64,000 nucleotides of DNA from Hylemonella sp. (GCA_030680575.1 JAUXVI010000013.1:62001-126000); one strand, 5' to 3'; positions 35,595-44,964 are shown, counted from the stretch's first letter. Translations and numbers: made by a program. Notes: generated from the sequence alone by a model not told the origin.

Positions 35595-35608
35595 CTGACC
35601 TGCGTCAA
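35595..35608 (+). promoter_or_regulatory. Weak FNR-like box before the bacteriohemerythrin gene
   Basis: CTGAC-CTGC-GTCAA, 7 of 10 to the FNR consensus and very like the narK1 box (TTGAC-CTGC-ATCAA). It lies 54 bp before the start. A -10 at class II distance is poor, so it may be a low-affinity site or chance. Confidence 0.35.
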
Positions 35609-35661
35609 GACCGCCTGAGGGCCCTGCACTTACCCTGCCGGCTCAACTCCGGAGTTTTGAC

Positions 35662-36174
35662 ATGCCTTCACTGCAATGGTCCGATGCACTGGCGCTGGAC
35701 CTGCCCCTGATGGACGACACCCACCGTGAATTCGTGGAACTGCTGGCCCATGTCGAGGCATCCGCCGACGCAACCCTGCTCGATGCCTGGCAGACATTGA
35801 TCGCCCACACCGACGAGCATTTCGGTCGCGAAGACGAATGGATGAAGAACACGCGTTTTGCCTCCTCCAACTGCCACAGCATGCAGCATGAGGTGGTGTT
35901 GAAAGTCATGCGCGAAGGCCTCGAGCGCGGCCAGACCGGCGACCTGGCGACCGTGCGGCAGATGGCGAGCGAACTGGGCCTGTGGTTTCCGCAGCATGCA
36001 CAGAGCATGGACGCGGCACTGGCGCTGCATCTGCGCCGCGTCGGCTACGACCCGCTGACCGGCATCGTGTCGGCACCGCAGGCGCTGCCAGCCGACATGA
36101 TCCACGGCTGCGGCGACAGCTGCTCAACCGACGACGCCGAAAGCAAAAAGCCCGCGCTGGTCAGCACTTGGTAA
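35662..36174 (+). CDS. Bacteriohemerythrin
   Basis: 170 residues. A complete set of di-iron ligands for a bacteriohemerythrin is visible: H21 (DDTHREF), H53 and E57 (DEHFGREDEW), H72/H76 (HSMQHEVV), H112 and D117 (PQHAQSMD). It binds oxygen reversibly and may deliver or buffer it for respiratory or methane-type oxidases. The C-terminal 40 residues are an extension with MIHGCGDSCS, not typical of the family. GGAG ribosome site. Confidence 0.88.
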   Translation: MPSLQWSDALALDLPLMDDTHREFVELLAHVEASADATLLDAWQTLIAHTDEHFGREDEWMKNTRFASSNCHSMQHEVVLKVMREGLERGQTGDLATVRQMASELGLWFPQHAQSMDAALALHLRRVGYDPLTGIVSAPQALPADMIHGCGDSCSTDDAESKKPALVSTW

Positions 36175-36218
36175 CCCATCCGTCGCCAGCGCCGGACGCG
36201 AGACGCGGCGATTCAGCG

Positions 36219-37082
36219 CTACGCGCCGGTATCCGATGAATAGACGGGCAAACGGGCACCGCAGTGCAGGCAGTAATTGGCCTCCGGCAGATGCCCCTCG
36301 CTCAGGCACTCATGGCAGGTGCGCGTGGTCGGGGTGCGTGTCATGCGCTGCGCCGTCATTTCGGCGGTCACGATGCCGGTCGGTACCGCCAGCGTACCCC
36401 AGCCCAGCAGCATCATGGCCGAGGAAATCAGGCGCCCCAGATCGGTCTTGGGCGTGATGTCGCCAAAGCCGACGGTGGTCATGGTCGTGATGGCCCAATA
36501 AACCGAGGTCGGGATGCTGGTGAAGCCATGCTCAGGCCCCTCCACCACGTACATGACGGTGCCCATGACCAGCACGATCATCAGCACCGCGGTCAGGAAC
36601 ACCATCACCTTGCGCCGACTGGCGCTCAACGCGCGGCCCAGTGCCTGGTACTCCGACATGTAGGCGGTGAGCTTGAAGATACGGAACACGCGCAGCAGGC
36701 GCAGCACCCGCACGTCGATCAGGGCATGCGCTTCCGGTACCAGCAGGGCCAGGTAGGTCGGCAGCAGCGCCAGCAAGTCGATGACGCCATAGAAGCTCAA
36801 GGCATAACGCCAGGGATGGCGCACGCAGGCCAGGCGCGCCAGGTACTCCAGCGTGAAGACGGCCGTGAACAGCCACTCCAGGCTGCTGAACAACCGGTGG
36901 TGCTGCTGTGCCAGTGGTTGCACGCTGTCCATCACCACCACCACCAGGCTGGCCAGGATGACGACGATCAGCCACTGGTCGAACAGCCGGCCGGCACGGG
37001 TGTCGGCCTCGAAGATGATGGTGTACAGGCGCAGTCGCCAGCCGGTCAGCGGTTTACCCAATTGCAGTGTGTCGTTGCTCAT
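36219..37082 (-). CDS. Voltage-gated potassium channel with C-terminal zinc ribbon
   Basis: 287 residues from the ATG at 37082. Six-helix Kv-type subunit: S1 (about 36-52), S2 (about 68-86), S3 (about 98-116), an S4 voltage sensor with basic residues every third position (R125, R128, R131, R134, K137), S5 (about 160-180), pore loop with selectivity filter T203-V-G-F-G207 and D208, and S6 (about 217-240). The tail carries C256-xx-C259 and C271-xx-C274, a zinc-ribbon-like pair (CHEC, CLHC) that could sense redox or metal. Divergent from the serine hydrolase. Confidence 0.9.
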   Translation of the reverse strand: MSNDTLQLGKPLTGWRLRLYTIIFEADTRAGRLFDQWLIVVILASLVVVVMDSVQPLAQQHHRLFSSLEWLFTAVFTLEYLARLACVRHPWRYALSFYGVIDLLALLPTYLALLVPEAHALIDVRVLRLLRVFRIFKLTAYMSEYQALGRALSASRRKVMVFLTAVLMIVLVMGTVMYVVEGPEHGFTSIPTSVYWAITTMTTVGFGDITPKTDLGRLISSAMMLLGWGTLAVPTGIVTAEMTAQRMTRTPTTRTCHECLSEGHLPEANYCLHCGARLPVYSSDTGA

Positions 37083-37238
37083 GTTTGGCGGAAGCGTTGC
37101 AGCATGTACATCAGACCCGATTGTGCATGCTCTGCCTGCCACCGGGTGGGCTGAACAAGTCGTGCTCCGGACGGGGAGAACCGTCCCATGAAGCTGGGCC
37201 AAAATATCAATGCCCACCATGCCCGACAAGGACTCACC

Positions 37239-38450
37239 ATGGAAACTACCGCACACGCCCCTAGGCTGGATCGCATCCGGCGTCGCCTGTTGGTTGCCCT
37301 GTGCATGGCGACATGCAGTGCCAGCAGCTACGCCCAGGCCTCGCTGGATGCCCTGCTCAAAGTGCAGAGCCAGCAAAACAACTTGCCGGCACTGGCTGCC
37401 GCTGTGGTCGTCAAGGGCGAGCTGGTGGCGGTCGGCACCGCCGGCACCCGCCGCGCGGGCGTGGCCATTCCGGTCACGCAGGACGACCGCTTCCATCTCG
37501 GCTCCGACACCAAAGCCATGACGGCGCTGTTGGCCGCCATGATGATCGAGGACGGCAAGCTGCAATGGGACAGCACCCTTGCCCAGGTCTTTCCCGAGCT
37601 GGCTGCGGGCATGGATACGCGCCTGCAGCAGGTCACCATCACGCAATTGCTCTCGCATACCAGCGGCCTGCCGCCGGACGACCAGGCCTTTGGCGAATTG
37701 ATGATGAAGGCGCTGCTGCAGGACGGCAATCTGGATGAGCGACGCTACTGGATGGTCCAGCAAATGGCCCCGCTGCCGCTGGCGGCGCCCCCTGGCTCAC
37801 GTTTTGCCTATTCCAACCTGGGCTACATCGTGGCCGGCGCGGTGGTTGAGCGTGTCAGCGGCAAGACATGGGAAGAGCTGATGGTGGAGCGTATCTTCGA
37901 CCCGCTGGGCCTGGAGACCGCCGGCCTGGGGCCGCAGGCCAGTATGGGCCGGGTCGATGCGCCGCTGGGTCACCGCCTGATCAATGGCCAGCTCAAAGCC
38001 ATCCTGAGTGGCCCCGAAGCAGACAACCCCTCGCTGCTGGGGCCGGCTGGCACGGCGCATATGTCGGTACTGGACTTTGCCCGTTGGGGCAGCTGGATGG
38101 CCGGTCAGGGCCGACGGGGGCCTGCGCTGGTCCAACCCGCCACGCTGAGGAAACTGGTCACGCCGCAGATCGCCATGCCGCTGGCCTCCACCACAGCCAC
38201 CACAGTGGCCGGCGTGGCCCAGTACGCCTTGGGCTGGGGCAATCTGAAGGTGGCGTGGTCCCCGAACCCACTGGTGTTTCATGGCGGCTCCAACACCCTG
38301 AACAAGGCCCATATCTGGCTGGATACCGAACGCGATGCGGTCGTTGTCGTTCTCACCAACATCGCCACCGCCAACACCGAGGACGTGATGATGCAACTCG
38401 CCGGCCAGCTCTATACCACCTACGTGGGTGACAGCGTGCAGCGGCCGTAA
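37239..38450 (+). CDS. Class C beta-lactamase-type serine hydrolase, exported
   Basis: 403 residues from the ATG at 37239; a further upstream in-frame ATG (37188) would bury the signal sequence. Positively charged N-terminus then LLVALCMATCSASSYAQ, a probable Sec signal peptide. Catalytic motifs: S89-D-T-K92 (SxxK), YSN (in RFAYSNLGY) as YxN, and HGGSN as the third element. This family covers esterases, peptidases and true AmpC enzymes; the HGG motif rather than KTG argues for a non-beta-lactamase esterase or peptidase. The substrate is unknown. Confidence 0.85.
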   Translation: METTAHAPRLDRIRRRLLVALCMATCSASSYAQASLDALLKVQSQQNNLPALAAAVVVKGELVAVGTAGTRRAGVAIPVTQDDRFHLGSDTKAMTALLAAMMIEDGKLQWDSTLAQVFPELAAGMDTRLQQVTITQLLSHTSGLPPDDQAFGELMMKALLQDGNLDERRYWMVQQMAPLPLAAPPGSRFAYSNLGYIVAGAVVERVSGKTWEELMVERIFDPLGLETAGLGPQASMGRVDAPLGHRLINGQLKAILSGPEADNPSLLGPAGTAHMSVLDFARWGSWMAGQGRRGPALVQPATLRKLVTPQIAMPLASTTATTVAGVAQYALGWGNLKVAWSPNPLVFHGGSNTLNKAHIWLDTERDAVVVVLTNIATANTEDVMMQLAGQLYTTYVGDSVQRP

Positions 38451-38494
38451 GCACCTGCTGCACCGCACCAGAGCTTGCAGCCGACCTCGCCCCC

Positions 38495-40183
38495 TCAGGC
38501 GGCTTCGGCCTCCTGCAGTGCCCGCCACATCACCTTGCCGCTGCCGCTCTTGGGCAGGGCGTCAACGAATTGCACCACACGCGGCACCTTGTAGACCGCC
38601 ATGTTGTCGCGACACCAGTCGACGATGTCCTGCTCGCTCACCTGCCCTTTGTGGGAAGAACGCAGCACGACCACCGCCTTCACCGATTCGCCGCGGTAGC
38701 TGTCCTTGGTCGAGATGATGCAGGCCTCCTGGATCGCCGGATGCTTGAACATCAGCGCCTCCACCTCGGCCGGCCAGACCTTGAAACCGGAGGCGTTGAT
38801 CATGCGCTTCAAGCGGTCGGTCATGAAGAAGTAGCCGTCTTCGTCGACCCGGCCCAGGTCGCCAGTGCGGAAAAAACGCTTGCCCTCGATCTCAATAAAA
38901 GCTTCTGCGGTGGCTTCCGGCCGCTTCCAGTAGCCCTGGAAAACCTCGGGCCCGTGGGTCACGATCTCACCTGCCTCGCCCACCGGCAGTTCGGCCCGCG
39001 TCTCCGGGTCAATCACGCGCGAGTCGGTGCTCATGAACGGAATGCCCAGGCACTGCTGCTTGGGTGCGTCGGGCGGGTTGGTGTGCGAGGGCGCAGCGGT
39101 CTCGGTCAGGCCGTAGCCTTCGACATAACGCAAGCCGAACTGGTCCAGCAGACGCTGCGCCACGGCTTGCGGCATGGCCGCGCCGCCGCCGCCGATGTAG
39201 ACCAGACTGGACAGGTCGTACTGCTCGAAATGGGGACTGCCCAGCAGGTCGATCATCATGGTCGGGATGTTGGTCCAGTGCGTCACACGGCGCCGCGAGA
39301 TCAGACGCCCGGCCAGGTCGCGATCCCAGCGCGGCATGACGATCAGGGTGGCGGCCAGGTAGATGCTGGAGTGCATAACGCTGACCATGCCGGTGATATG
39401 GAACATCGGCACCACGGCCAGTGTGACGTTCTCTGCCGTGGCATTGCCCCACAGGCTGCTGGCCACCGCGTTGTGCATGATGCTGGCATGTGTGTGCATG
39501 CAGCCCTTGGGCAGGCCGGTGGTGCCGCTGGTATAGGGCAACAAGGCCAGATCGGCCGGCCCGACCAGCAACTCAGGCAAGGGCAAGCGACAGGCCAGGG
39601 CCTGTTCCCAGCCATGGACTTGGCCGCCCTGCAAGACCGGTAGCGCATGCTGTGTCAACAGCCAGTCACACCAGACCGCCGGCGGCGCCTCCTCGCCGCT
39701 GACCTCGGCGTCGAAGGCATCGGTGAACTGCGTCACGACCAGATGGGCCAGCCCCTGGCCGACCGGCAACGCGTCACTGGCGCGGGCCAGCTCTGGTGCG
39801 AGATCGGCGGTGGTGAGGGCCACCTTGGCGTCAGGGTCGGTGATGTAGTGCTTCAGTTCCTCGGCCCGGTTCATCGGGTTGACCGGCACCACCACGGCAT
39901 TGGCGCGCAGGATGGCGAAGTGGGCAATTACCAGTTGCGGGCAGTTCTGCATATTGAGCACCACACGGTCGCCCTTTTTGACCCCCAGCCCTTGTAGATA
40001 CGACGCCAGGCGCTCTGCTTTTTGTAGCAAATCGGCATAACTCAGAACGCTGCCAAAGAACACCAGCGCGGCCTTGTTCGGGTAGCGGCGGGCGCTGACG
40101 GCCAGGTTATCCCACAGCGAGGTGGCAGGCGGGGTGATGGCATGGGGCAGACGGTGGGGCCAGAATTTGTAATGGGCGCGCAT
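38495..40183 (-). CDS. Long-chain fatty-acid-CoA ligase (AMP-forming)
   Basis: 562 residues from the ATG at 40183, with GAGGAG upstream; the open frame continues 5' but only this start fits the family. ANL superfamily motifs: P-loop YTSGTTGLPKG, YGLTETAAPS, TGDLGRVDEDGYFFMTDRLK split around the hinge, and the catalytic lysine in SGKVMW. It activates a carboxylic acid to its CoA thioester with ATP. Length and sequence fit long- or medium-chain acyl substrates. Divergent from aapJ; no other fatty acid degradation genes are adjacent. Confidence 0.88.
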   Translation of the reverse strand: MRAHYKFWPHRLPHAITPPATSLWDNLAVSARRYPNKAALVFFGSVLSYADLLQKAERLASYLQGLGVKKGDRVVLNMQNCPQLVIAHFAILRANAVVVPVNPMNRAEELKHYITDPDAKVALTTADLAPELARASDALPVGQGLAHLVVTQFTDAFDAEVSGEEAPPAVWCDWLLTQHALPVLQGGQVHGWEQALACRLPLPELLVGPADLALLPYTSGTTGLPKGCMHTHASIMHNAVASSLWGNATAENVTLAVVPMFHITGMVSVMHSSIYLAATLIVMPRWDRDLAGRLISRRRVTHWTNIPTMMIDLLGSPHFEQYDLSSLVYIGGGGAAMPQAVAQRLLDQFGLRYVEGYGLTETAAPSHTNPPDAPKQQCLGIPFMSTDSRVIDPETRAELPVGEAGEIVTHGPEVFQGYWKRPEATAEAFIEIEGKRFFRTGDLGRVDEDGYFFMTDRLKRMINASGFKVWPAEVEALMFKHPAIQEACIISTKDSYRGESVKAVVVLRSSHKGQVSEQDIVDWCRDNMAVYKVPRVVQFVDALPKSGSGKVMWRALQEAEAA

Positions 40184-40306
40184 GCAGAAAAACTCCTCAA
40201 TTGCCGCAAGCCTAGCGCCGCGAGGGCACAATCGCATTGGGGTAGCCCCCAAGGCCAGTCGCCGATGTGACGCCTCCAACCCATCGATTTTTACGGAGCC
40301 AAGCGC

Positions 40307-41338
40307 ATGAACCGCCCTTTTATCCAGCTCACCACGTTGACCTTGGCCGCGGCGGCCACCCTGCTGAGCCTGCCGGCCCAGGCCGGCAAGACACTCGACG
40401 GCATCAAGGCGCGCGGTCAGCTGGTCTGCGGCGTCAACACGGGCGTGGCCGGCTTCAGCGCCACCGACTCCAAGGGCAAGTGGACCGGGCTGGATGTCGA
40501 CATCTGCCGCGCGACCGCGGCTGCCGTGCTGGGCGACAGCGAGAAGGTCAAGTACGTCGCCCTCAATGCCCAGCAGCGCTTCACCGCCCTGCAGTCGGGC
40601 GAAATCGACCTGCTGTCGCGCAACACCACCTTCACGCTGACGCGCGACGCCTCGCTCGGTCTGCACACCACCGCCGTCACCTACTACGACGGCCAGGCCT
40701 TCATGGTGCCAGCCAAAAGCAAGATCCGCAGCGCCAAGCAGCTCAAGGGTTTCACAGTGTGCGTGCAGGCCGGCACCACCACCGAAAAGAACATGACCGA
40801 CTACTCGCGTAGCAACGACCTCAAGCTCAAGCCCGTCGTTTTCGACAAGCTGGAGGCTGCCAACGGCGCCTACCTGGCCGGTCGCTGCCAGGCCTACAGC
40901 ACCGACGCCTCCGGCCTGGCCTCCATCCGCGCCAAGGAAGCCAAGAACCCGGCCGACCATGTGATCCTGCCCGAGCTGATCTCCAAGGAACCGCTGGGCC
41001 CGATGGTGAGGCGCGGCGACGATGAGTGGTTCGCCATCGTCAAATGGGTGGTCTACGGTCTGCTGGAAGCCGAGGAATACGGCATCACCCAGGCCAATGT
41101 CGACAAGCTCAAGACCAGCGCCGACCCGGCCGTGCAGCGCATCGTTGGCAGTGGCGAGGACATGGGCAAGCTGCTCGGCCTGGATCGCGAATGGCTGGCC
41201 CGCGCCATCCGTGCCACCGGCAATTACGGTGAGATCTTCGAGCGCAATGTCGGCGCGGGTTCGGCCCTCAAGCTGCCGCGCGGTGCCAACAACCTGTGGA
41301 GCAAGGGCGGCCTGATGTACGCCCCACCTATTCGCTGA
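40307..41338 (+). CDS. aapJ: Periplasmic amino-acid-binding protein, AapJ type
   Basis: 343 residues with a signal peptide (FIQLTTLTLAAAATLLSLPAQA). Family-3 solute-binding protein; GQLVCGVNTGVAGFS, GLDVDICRATAAAVLGD and the ligand-binding stretch QSGEIDLLSRNTTFTLTRD are typical of AapJ/BztA, which bind a broad range of L-amino acids including glutamate, aspartate and glutamine. First gene of an aapJQMP operon; its TGA shares one base with the aapQ ATG. Confidence 0.92.
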   Translation: MNRPFIQLTTLTLAAAATLLSLPAQAGKTLDGIKARGQLVCGVNTGVAGFSATDSKGKWTGLDVDICRATAAAVLGDSEKVKYVALNAQQRFTALQSGEIDLLSRNTTFTLTRDASLGLHTTAVTYYDGQAFMVPAKSKIRSAKQLKGFTVCVQAGTTTEKNMTDYSRSNDLKLKPVVFDKLEAANGAYLAGRCQAYSTDASGLASIRAKEAKNPADHVILPELISKEPLGPMVRRGDDEWFAIVKWVVYGLLEAEEYGITQANVDKLKTSADPAVQRIVGSGEDMGKLLGLDREWLARAIRATGNYGEIFERNVGAGSALKLPRGANNLWSKGGLMYAPPIR

Positions 41339-42297
41339 TGGTCGCCTTGACATCCTCAACCAGGAAGCGCTGGAACTGGCGCAGCCGAGCCGTGCGCGGC
41401 CTGGTCTACCAGGTGCTGCTGCTGGCCTTGCTGGCGCTGGTGTTCTGGTTCCTGGCCGGCAACACGGCGCGCAACATGGCGCAGCGCGGTATCCAGAGTG
41501 GTTTTGATTTCCTGTTGCAACCGGCCGGCTTCGAGATCGGCGAGGGCTTGTTCGGCTTCGAGGCCTCGCAGGCCTACTGGCTCGCTTTTCTCACCGGCCT
41601 GGGCAACACCTTGCGCACTGCCCTGGCCGGCATTGTGCTGGCAACGGTGCTGGGCACGGCACTGGGGGTTGGCCGTTTCTCCCGCAGTGCGTTGCTGCGC
41701 GGTCTGTGTGCCAGTTATGTCGAACTGTTTCGCAACATTCCGCTGCTGCTGCAGTTGCTGATGTGGTACCTGCTGCTGGCCGAAGCACTGCCCGCATTCG
41801 ATGCCCCGGCCCAACTGGGTGTGCTGACGCTCAGCAAGAGCGGGCTGATCTGGCAGGCCACACCGGATGCCGAGCCCCTGTTCACCCTCAGTCCCGAGTT
41901 CCTGGCGCTGACACTGGGCCTGAGCCTGTACACCGCCGCCTTCATCGCCGAAGTGGTGCGAGCCGGCATAACCGCCGTGCCACGCGGCCAGAGTGAAGCC
42001 GCCGCCGCGCTGGGTCTGGGCCAACGCCAGACCATGCGTCGTGTGGTGCTGCCGCAGGCGCTGCGCGTCATCATCCCGCCGCTGACCAACCAGTACCTCA
42101 ACCTGACCAAGAATTCCTCGCTGGCCGTAGCCATCGGCTACCCGGATGTGGTCTCGATCGCCAACACCGCCATCAACCAGACTGGCCGTGCGGTGGAGTG
42201 CCTGGTCATCGTGATGGCGATCTACCTCTGTCTCTCGCTGGCCACCTCGCTGCTGATGAACGTGTACAACGCCCGTGTCGCCCTCAAGGAGCGCTGA
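41338..42297 (+). CDS. aapQ: Amino-acid ABC transporter permease, AapQ type
   Basis: 319 residues from the ATG at 41338. HAAT-family inner membrane permease: one N-terminal helix (about 18-38), a long periplasmic loop (NMAQRGIQSGFDFL), then the permease domain including RNIPLLLQLLMWY and the EAA loop GQSEAAAALGLGQRQTMRRVVLPQALR. Partner of aapM. Confidence 0.92.
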   Translation: MVALTSSTRKRWNWRSRAVRGLVYQVLLLALLALVFWFLAGNTARNMAQRGIQSGFDFLLQPAGFEIGEGLFGFEASQAYWLAFLTGLGNTLRTALAGIVLATVLGTALGVGRFSRSALLRGLCASYVELFRNIPLLLQLLMWYLLLAEALPAFDAPAQLGVLTLSKSGLIWQATPDAEPLFTLSPEFLALTLGLSLYTAAFIAEVVRAGITAVPRGQSEAAAALGLGQRQTMRRVVLPQALRVIIPPLTNQYLNLTKNSSLAVAIGYPDVVSIANTAINQTGRAVECLVIVMAIYLCLSLATSLLMNVYNARVALKER

Positions 42298-42301
42298 CGC
42301 G

Positions 42302-43405
42302 ATGACGAGCCAGCACGCCCACCTCATCCCGCCTCGCCCGGCCCCGGTGCGCCATCGGGGTGCATGGGCCTGGCTGCGCAGCCGCTTGTTCTGCGACCGG
42401 GGCACGGCGCTCACCTCGCTGTTGATTGGCGCTGCGCTGATGTACTGGCTGCCCCAGTTGCTTGACTGGGCCGTGCTGCGCGCCAGCTGGCGCCCCAACG
42501 CAGAAGCCTGTCTGGCCCACCCGGCGGGCGCCTGCTGGGGCGTGATCGCGGAGAAATACCGCATCATCCTGATGGGCCGCTACCCATTCGACGAACAATG
42601 GCGGCCGCTGCTGGCCACCGGACTGATGATGACCCTGCTGGTCGTCAGCTGCATCCGGCGGTTCTGGCGGCGCTGGCTGGTGCTGCTCTGGCTGGGCGGG
42701 CTCGGCGCCTTCTTTCTGCTGATGCACGGCAAGATGCTGGGCCTGAGCACGGTCGATACCGACCAGTGGGGCGGCCTGCCGCTGACCCTCCTGCTGTCGT
42801 CGCTTTCGATCGCCATGGCTTTTCCACTGGCACTGCTGGTGGCCCTGGGCCGGCGATCCGAGCTGCCGGCCATGCGCGCCGTCTGCACTGTCTACGTGGA
42901 ACTGGTGCGCGGCGTGCCGCTGATCTCCGTGCTGTTCATGGCGTCCTTTCTGTTCCCGCTGTTCATGCCACAGGGGTTTTCCATCGACGTGCTGCTGCGC
43001 GTGCTGGCCGGCATCACGCTGTTTGCCGCCGCCTACATGGCCGAGGTTATCCGCGGTGGCTTGCAGGCTGTCCCGCGCGGCCAGGTCGAAGCCGCTGCGG
43101 CGCTGGGCCTGTCCTGGTGGCAGACCCAGCGCCGGGTGGTGCTGCCGCAGGCCCTGGCCGCGGTGCTGCCGGGCCTGATGAACAACTTCATTGCCATCTT
43201 CAAGGACACCTCGCTGGTGACCATCGTCAGCCTGTACGAACTCACCGGCGCCTTGAGCCTGGCGCTCAATTCCGATGCCGACTGGCGGCCCTTCAAGCTA
43301 GAGGGCTACCTGTTCGTCGCGCTGATCTACTTTGTCTTCTGCCTGGCCATGTCGCGCTACAGCCTGTGGGTGGAAAAGCAACTCAACCGCGGCCAGGTCC
43401 GCTGA
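42302..43405 (+). CDS. aapM: Amino-acid ABC transporter permease, AapM type
   Basis: 367 residues from the ATG at 42302, 4 bp after aapQ. Larger permease with several helices before the core domain, as in AapM/BztC; the EAA loop is GQVEAAAALGLSWWQTQRRVVLPQAL and ELVRGVPLISVLFM is the conserved entry motif. Its N-terminal 30 residues are Pro/His-rich and cytosolic. Confidence 0.92.
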   Translation: MTSQHAHLIPPRPAPVRHRGAWAWLRSRLFCDRGTALTSLLIGAALMYWLPQLLDWAVLRASWRPNAEACLAHPAGACWGVIAEKYRIILMGRYPFDEQWRPLLATGLMMTLLVVSCIRRFWRRWLVLLWLGGLGAFFLLMHGKMLGLSTVDTDQWGGLPLTLLLSSLSIAMAFPLALLVALGRRSELPAMRAVCTVYVELVRGVPLISVLFMASFLFPLFMPQGFSIDVLLRVLAGITLFAAAYMAEVIRGGLQAVPRGQVEAAAALGLSWWQTQRRVVLPQALAAVLPGLMNNFIAIFKDTSLVTIVSLYELTGALSLALNSDADWRPFKLEGYLFVALIYFVFCLAMSRYSLWVEKQLNRGQVR

Positions 43406-43411
43406 AGCACC

Positions 43412-44155
43412 ATGTCCGACCCCATCATCGTTTTCGAACAAGTCAACAAGTGGTACGGCGATGACTTCCACGTGCTGCGCGACATCGACCTGTCGGTGGC
43501 CAAAGGTGAGCGCATCGTGATCTGCGGTCCGTCCGGCTCGGGCAAATCCACTCTGATCCGCTGCATCAACCGGCTGGAAGAGCATCAGCAGGGCCGGCTT
43601 TTCGTCAACGGTTTGGAACTGGGCGACGACGTCAAGGTGGTCGACGCGGTGCGCAAGCAGGTCGGCATGGTGTTCCAGCAGTTCAATCTGTTCCCGCACC
43701 TGAGCGTGCTGGAGAACCTGACGCTGGCACCGATCCAAGTCAACCAGTTGTCCCGGCACGAGGCCGAAGAGCGCGCCATAGAGCAGCTCGCGCGTGTCAA
43801 GATCGCCGAGCAGGCGCACAAGTACCCGCTGCAGCTCTCCGGCGGCCAGCAGCAGCGCGTGGCGATTGCGCGCGCGTTGTGCCTGAAGCCGCAGATCATG
43901 TTGTTCGACGAGCCGACCTCGGCACTCGACCCGGAGATGATCAAGGAAGTGCTCGATGTCATGAGCGAACTGGCGGCCCAGGACATCACCATGCTGTGCG
44001 TCACGCACGAGATGGGCTTCGCCCGCGCCGTGGCCGACCGCGTGATCTTCATGGACCAGGGCCAGATCGTCGAGCAGAATACGCCGCACGAATTCTTCAA
44101 CCACCCACAGAGCGAGCGCAGCCGCGACTTCCTCTCCAAGGTGATTGGGCACTGA
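43412..44155 (+). CDS. aapP: Amino-acid ABC transporter ATP-binding protein, AapP type
   Basis: 247 residues. ATPase of the AapJQMP importer: Walker [11 protein letters not shown]-loop [10 protein letters not shown], signature LSGGQQQR, Walker [13 protein letters not shown], and the H-loop VTHEMGFA. Starts 6 bp after aapM. Confidence 0.94.
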   Translation: MSDPIIVFEQVNKWYGDDFHVLRDIDLSVAKGERIVICGPSGSGKSTLIRCINRLEEHQQGRLFVNGLELGDDVKVVDAVRKQVGMVFQQFNLFPHLSVLENLTLAPIQVNQLSRHEAEERAIEQLARVKIAEQAHKYPLQLSGGQQQRVAIARALCLKPQIMLFDEPTSALDPEMIKEVLDVMSELAAQDITMLCVTHEMGFARAVADRVIFMDQGQIVEQNTPHEFFNHPQSERSRDFLSKVIGH

Positions 44156-44157
44156 CC

Positions 44158-44430
44158 ATGCATCCCGATCTCGCCGCGCTTCAGGCGCAACTGCAGGTTC
44201 TGCGCCATGGCCAATCCAGACCTGCCGACTTCTGCCACATCGCGCGTGCGCACACAAAGCTGCTGGCCGACCTGCCGCCCCGTTATGCCGACGTGTTGCA
44301 CCAGCTGCTCGACCGGCTCGAATCCAGCGCCTTGTTTGCCGAGGAAAGCTGTTCCTTCAGCCAGCAGGGCCTGCTGGACAGCCTGCAGCTGTGGCTGGAC
44401 AAGGCCGACCAGCAACTGACGGCCGACTGA
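44158..44430 (+). CDS. Small conserved protein at the end of the aap operon
   Basis: 90 residues, 2 bp after aapP, so co-transcribed. Predicted helical and soluble with no motif I recognise (RPADFCHIARAHTKLLADLP, RYADVLHQLLDRLES). A rho-independent terminator follows immediately. Function unknown. Confidence 0.7.
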   Translation: MHPDLAALQAQLQVLRHGQSRPADFCHIARAHTKLLADLPPRYADVLHQLLDRLESSALFAEESCSFSQQGLLDSLQLWLDKADQQLTAD

Positions 44431-44436
44431 CGCATT

Positions 44437-44492
44437 CCCCCGCTTGACCCTGCGACCGGCAGGCCCATGCTGGTCAAGGCGGGCTGTTTTTT
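44437..44492 (+). terminator. Rho-independent terminator of the aap operon
   Basis: Left arm CCCCGCTTGACC and right arm GGTCAAGGCGGG (one bulged G) with a GC-rich internal loop, followed by TGTTTTTT. It lies just after the 90-residue ORF and directly before the NO operon promoter. Confidence 0.8.
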
Positions 44493-44494
44493 AT

Positions 44495-44517
44495 AAGATG
44501 CATGTAATTTAAATCTT
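44495..44517 (+). promoter_or_regulatory. NsrR-like nitric oxide operator
   Basis: A 23-bp imperfect palindrome beginning AAGATGCAT and ending AAATCTT. The left half is a perfect match to the NsrR half-site as I know it and the right half keeps ATCTT. It is 34 bp upstream of the truncated haemoglobin gene, followed by nnrS, both classical NsrR targets. NsrR represses until its Fe-S cluster reacts with NO. The nsrR gene itself is not in the window. Confidence 0.7.
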
Positions 44518-44550
44518 TAATGCCGGCACTTCTCCGGCAAGGAGTCGTCC

Positions 44551-44964
44551 ATGCCTAATCCGCAGCTGTGCAGCGAAGAAGAAATTGCTGAACTGGTACA
44601 CCGCTTCTACGCACGGGTGCGACGCGATGCGCAACTGGGGCCAATCTTCAACGCGCACGTGCATGACTGGGATGCACACCTCGTCAAGCTGACTGACTTC
44701 TGGTCCTCCGCTTTGCGTGGCACGCGGCGCTTTCGCGGCACGCCCATGCCGGTGCACGCCGCCCTGCCGGGGCTGACGGCCGGGTTGTTCCAGCACTGGC
44801 TGCAGCTCTTCGAGGCGACCGCCGCCGAATTGTCCAACCAGGCTCTGCGCGAGCGGGCGACCGAACTGGCCGGTCGCATCGCGCAAAGCCTGTGGTACGG
44901 CTACCAGATGGCCCATCACACGCCCAAAGAACCGGCACAGATCGAGGAGTTGTCGCATGGGTAA
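44551..44964 (+). CDS. Group III truncated haemoglobin
   Basis: 137 residues. TrHb group III pattern: VHRFYARVRRDAQLGPIF, HDWDAHLVKLTDFW, RGTPMPVH and proximal haem histidine H82 in FQHWLQLFEAT. Such proteins bind oxygen and NO and are linked to NO detoxification. AAGGAG ribosome site. Its end overlaps the nnrS start by 8 bp; the NsrR-like box upstream strengthens the NO assignment. Confidence 0.9.
   Translation: MPNPQLCSEEEIAELVHRFYARVRRDAQLGPIFNAHVHDWDAHLVKLTDFWSSALRGTRRFRGTPMPVHAALPGLTAGLFQHWLQLFEATAAELSNQALRERATELAGRIAQSLWYGYQMAHHTPKEPAQIEELSHG

Noticed and set aside
37239-38450. AmpC antibiotic-resistance beta-lactamase
   Set aside because: The third motif is HGG rather than KTG and there is no ampR neighbour; a general serine hydrolase is the safer call.
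39985-40035. Possible fourth GCTAT-type repeat inside the acyl-CoA ligase gene
   Set aside because: Only a loose TTTGCTAC/GTAGC resemblance without the 7-nt spacing, and the encoded residues fit the ligase family anyway.
40184-41359. Upstream extension of the acyl-CoA ligase frame to 41359
   Set aside because: The extension is antisense to aapJ and unlike any ligase; the ATG at 40183 has a good ribosome site and the family N-terminus.
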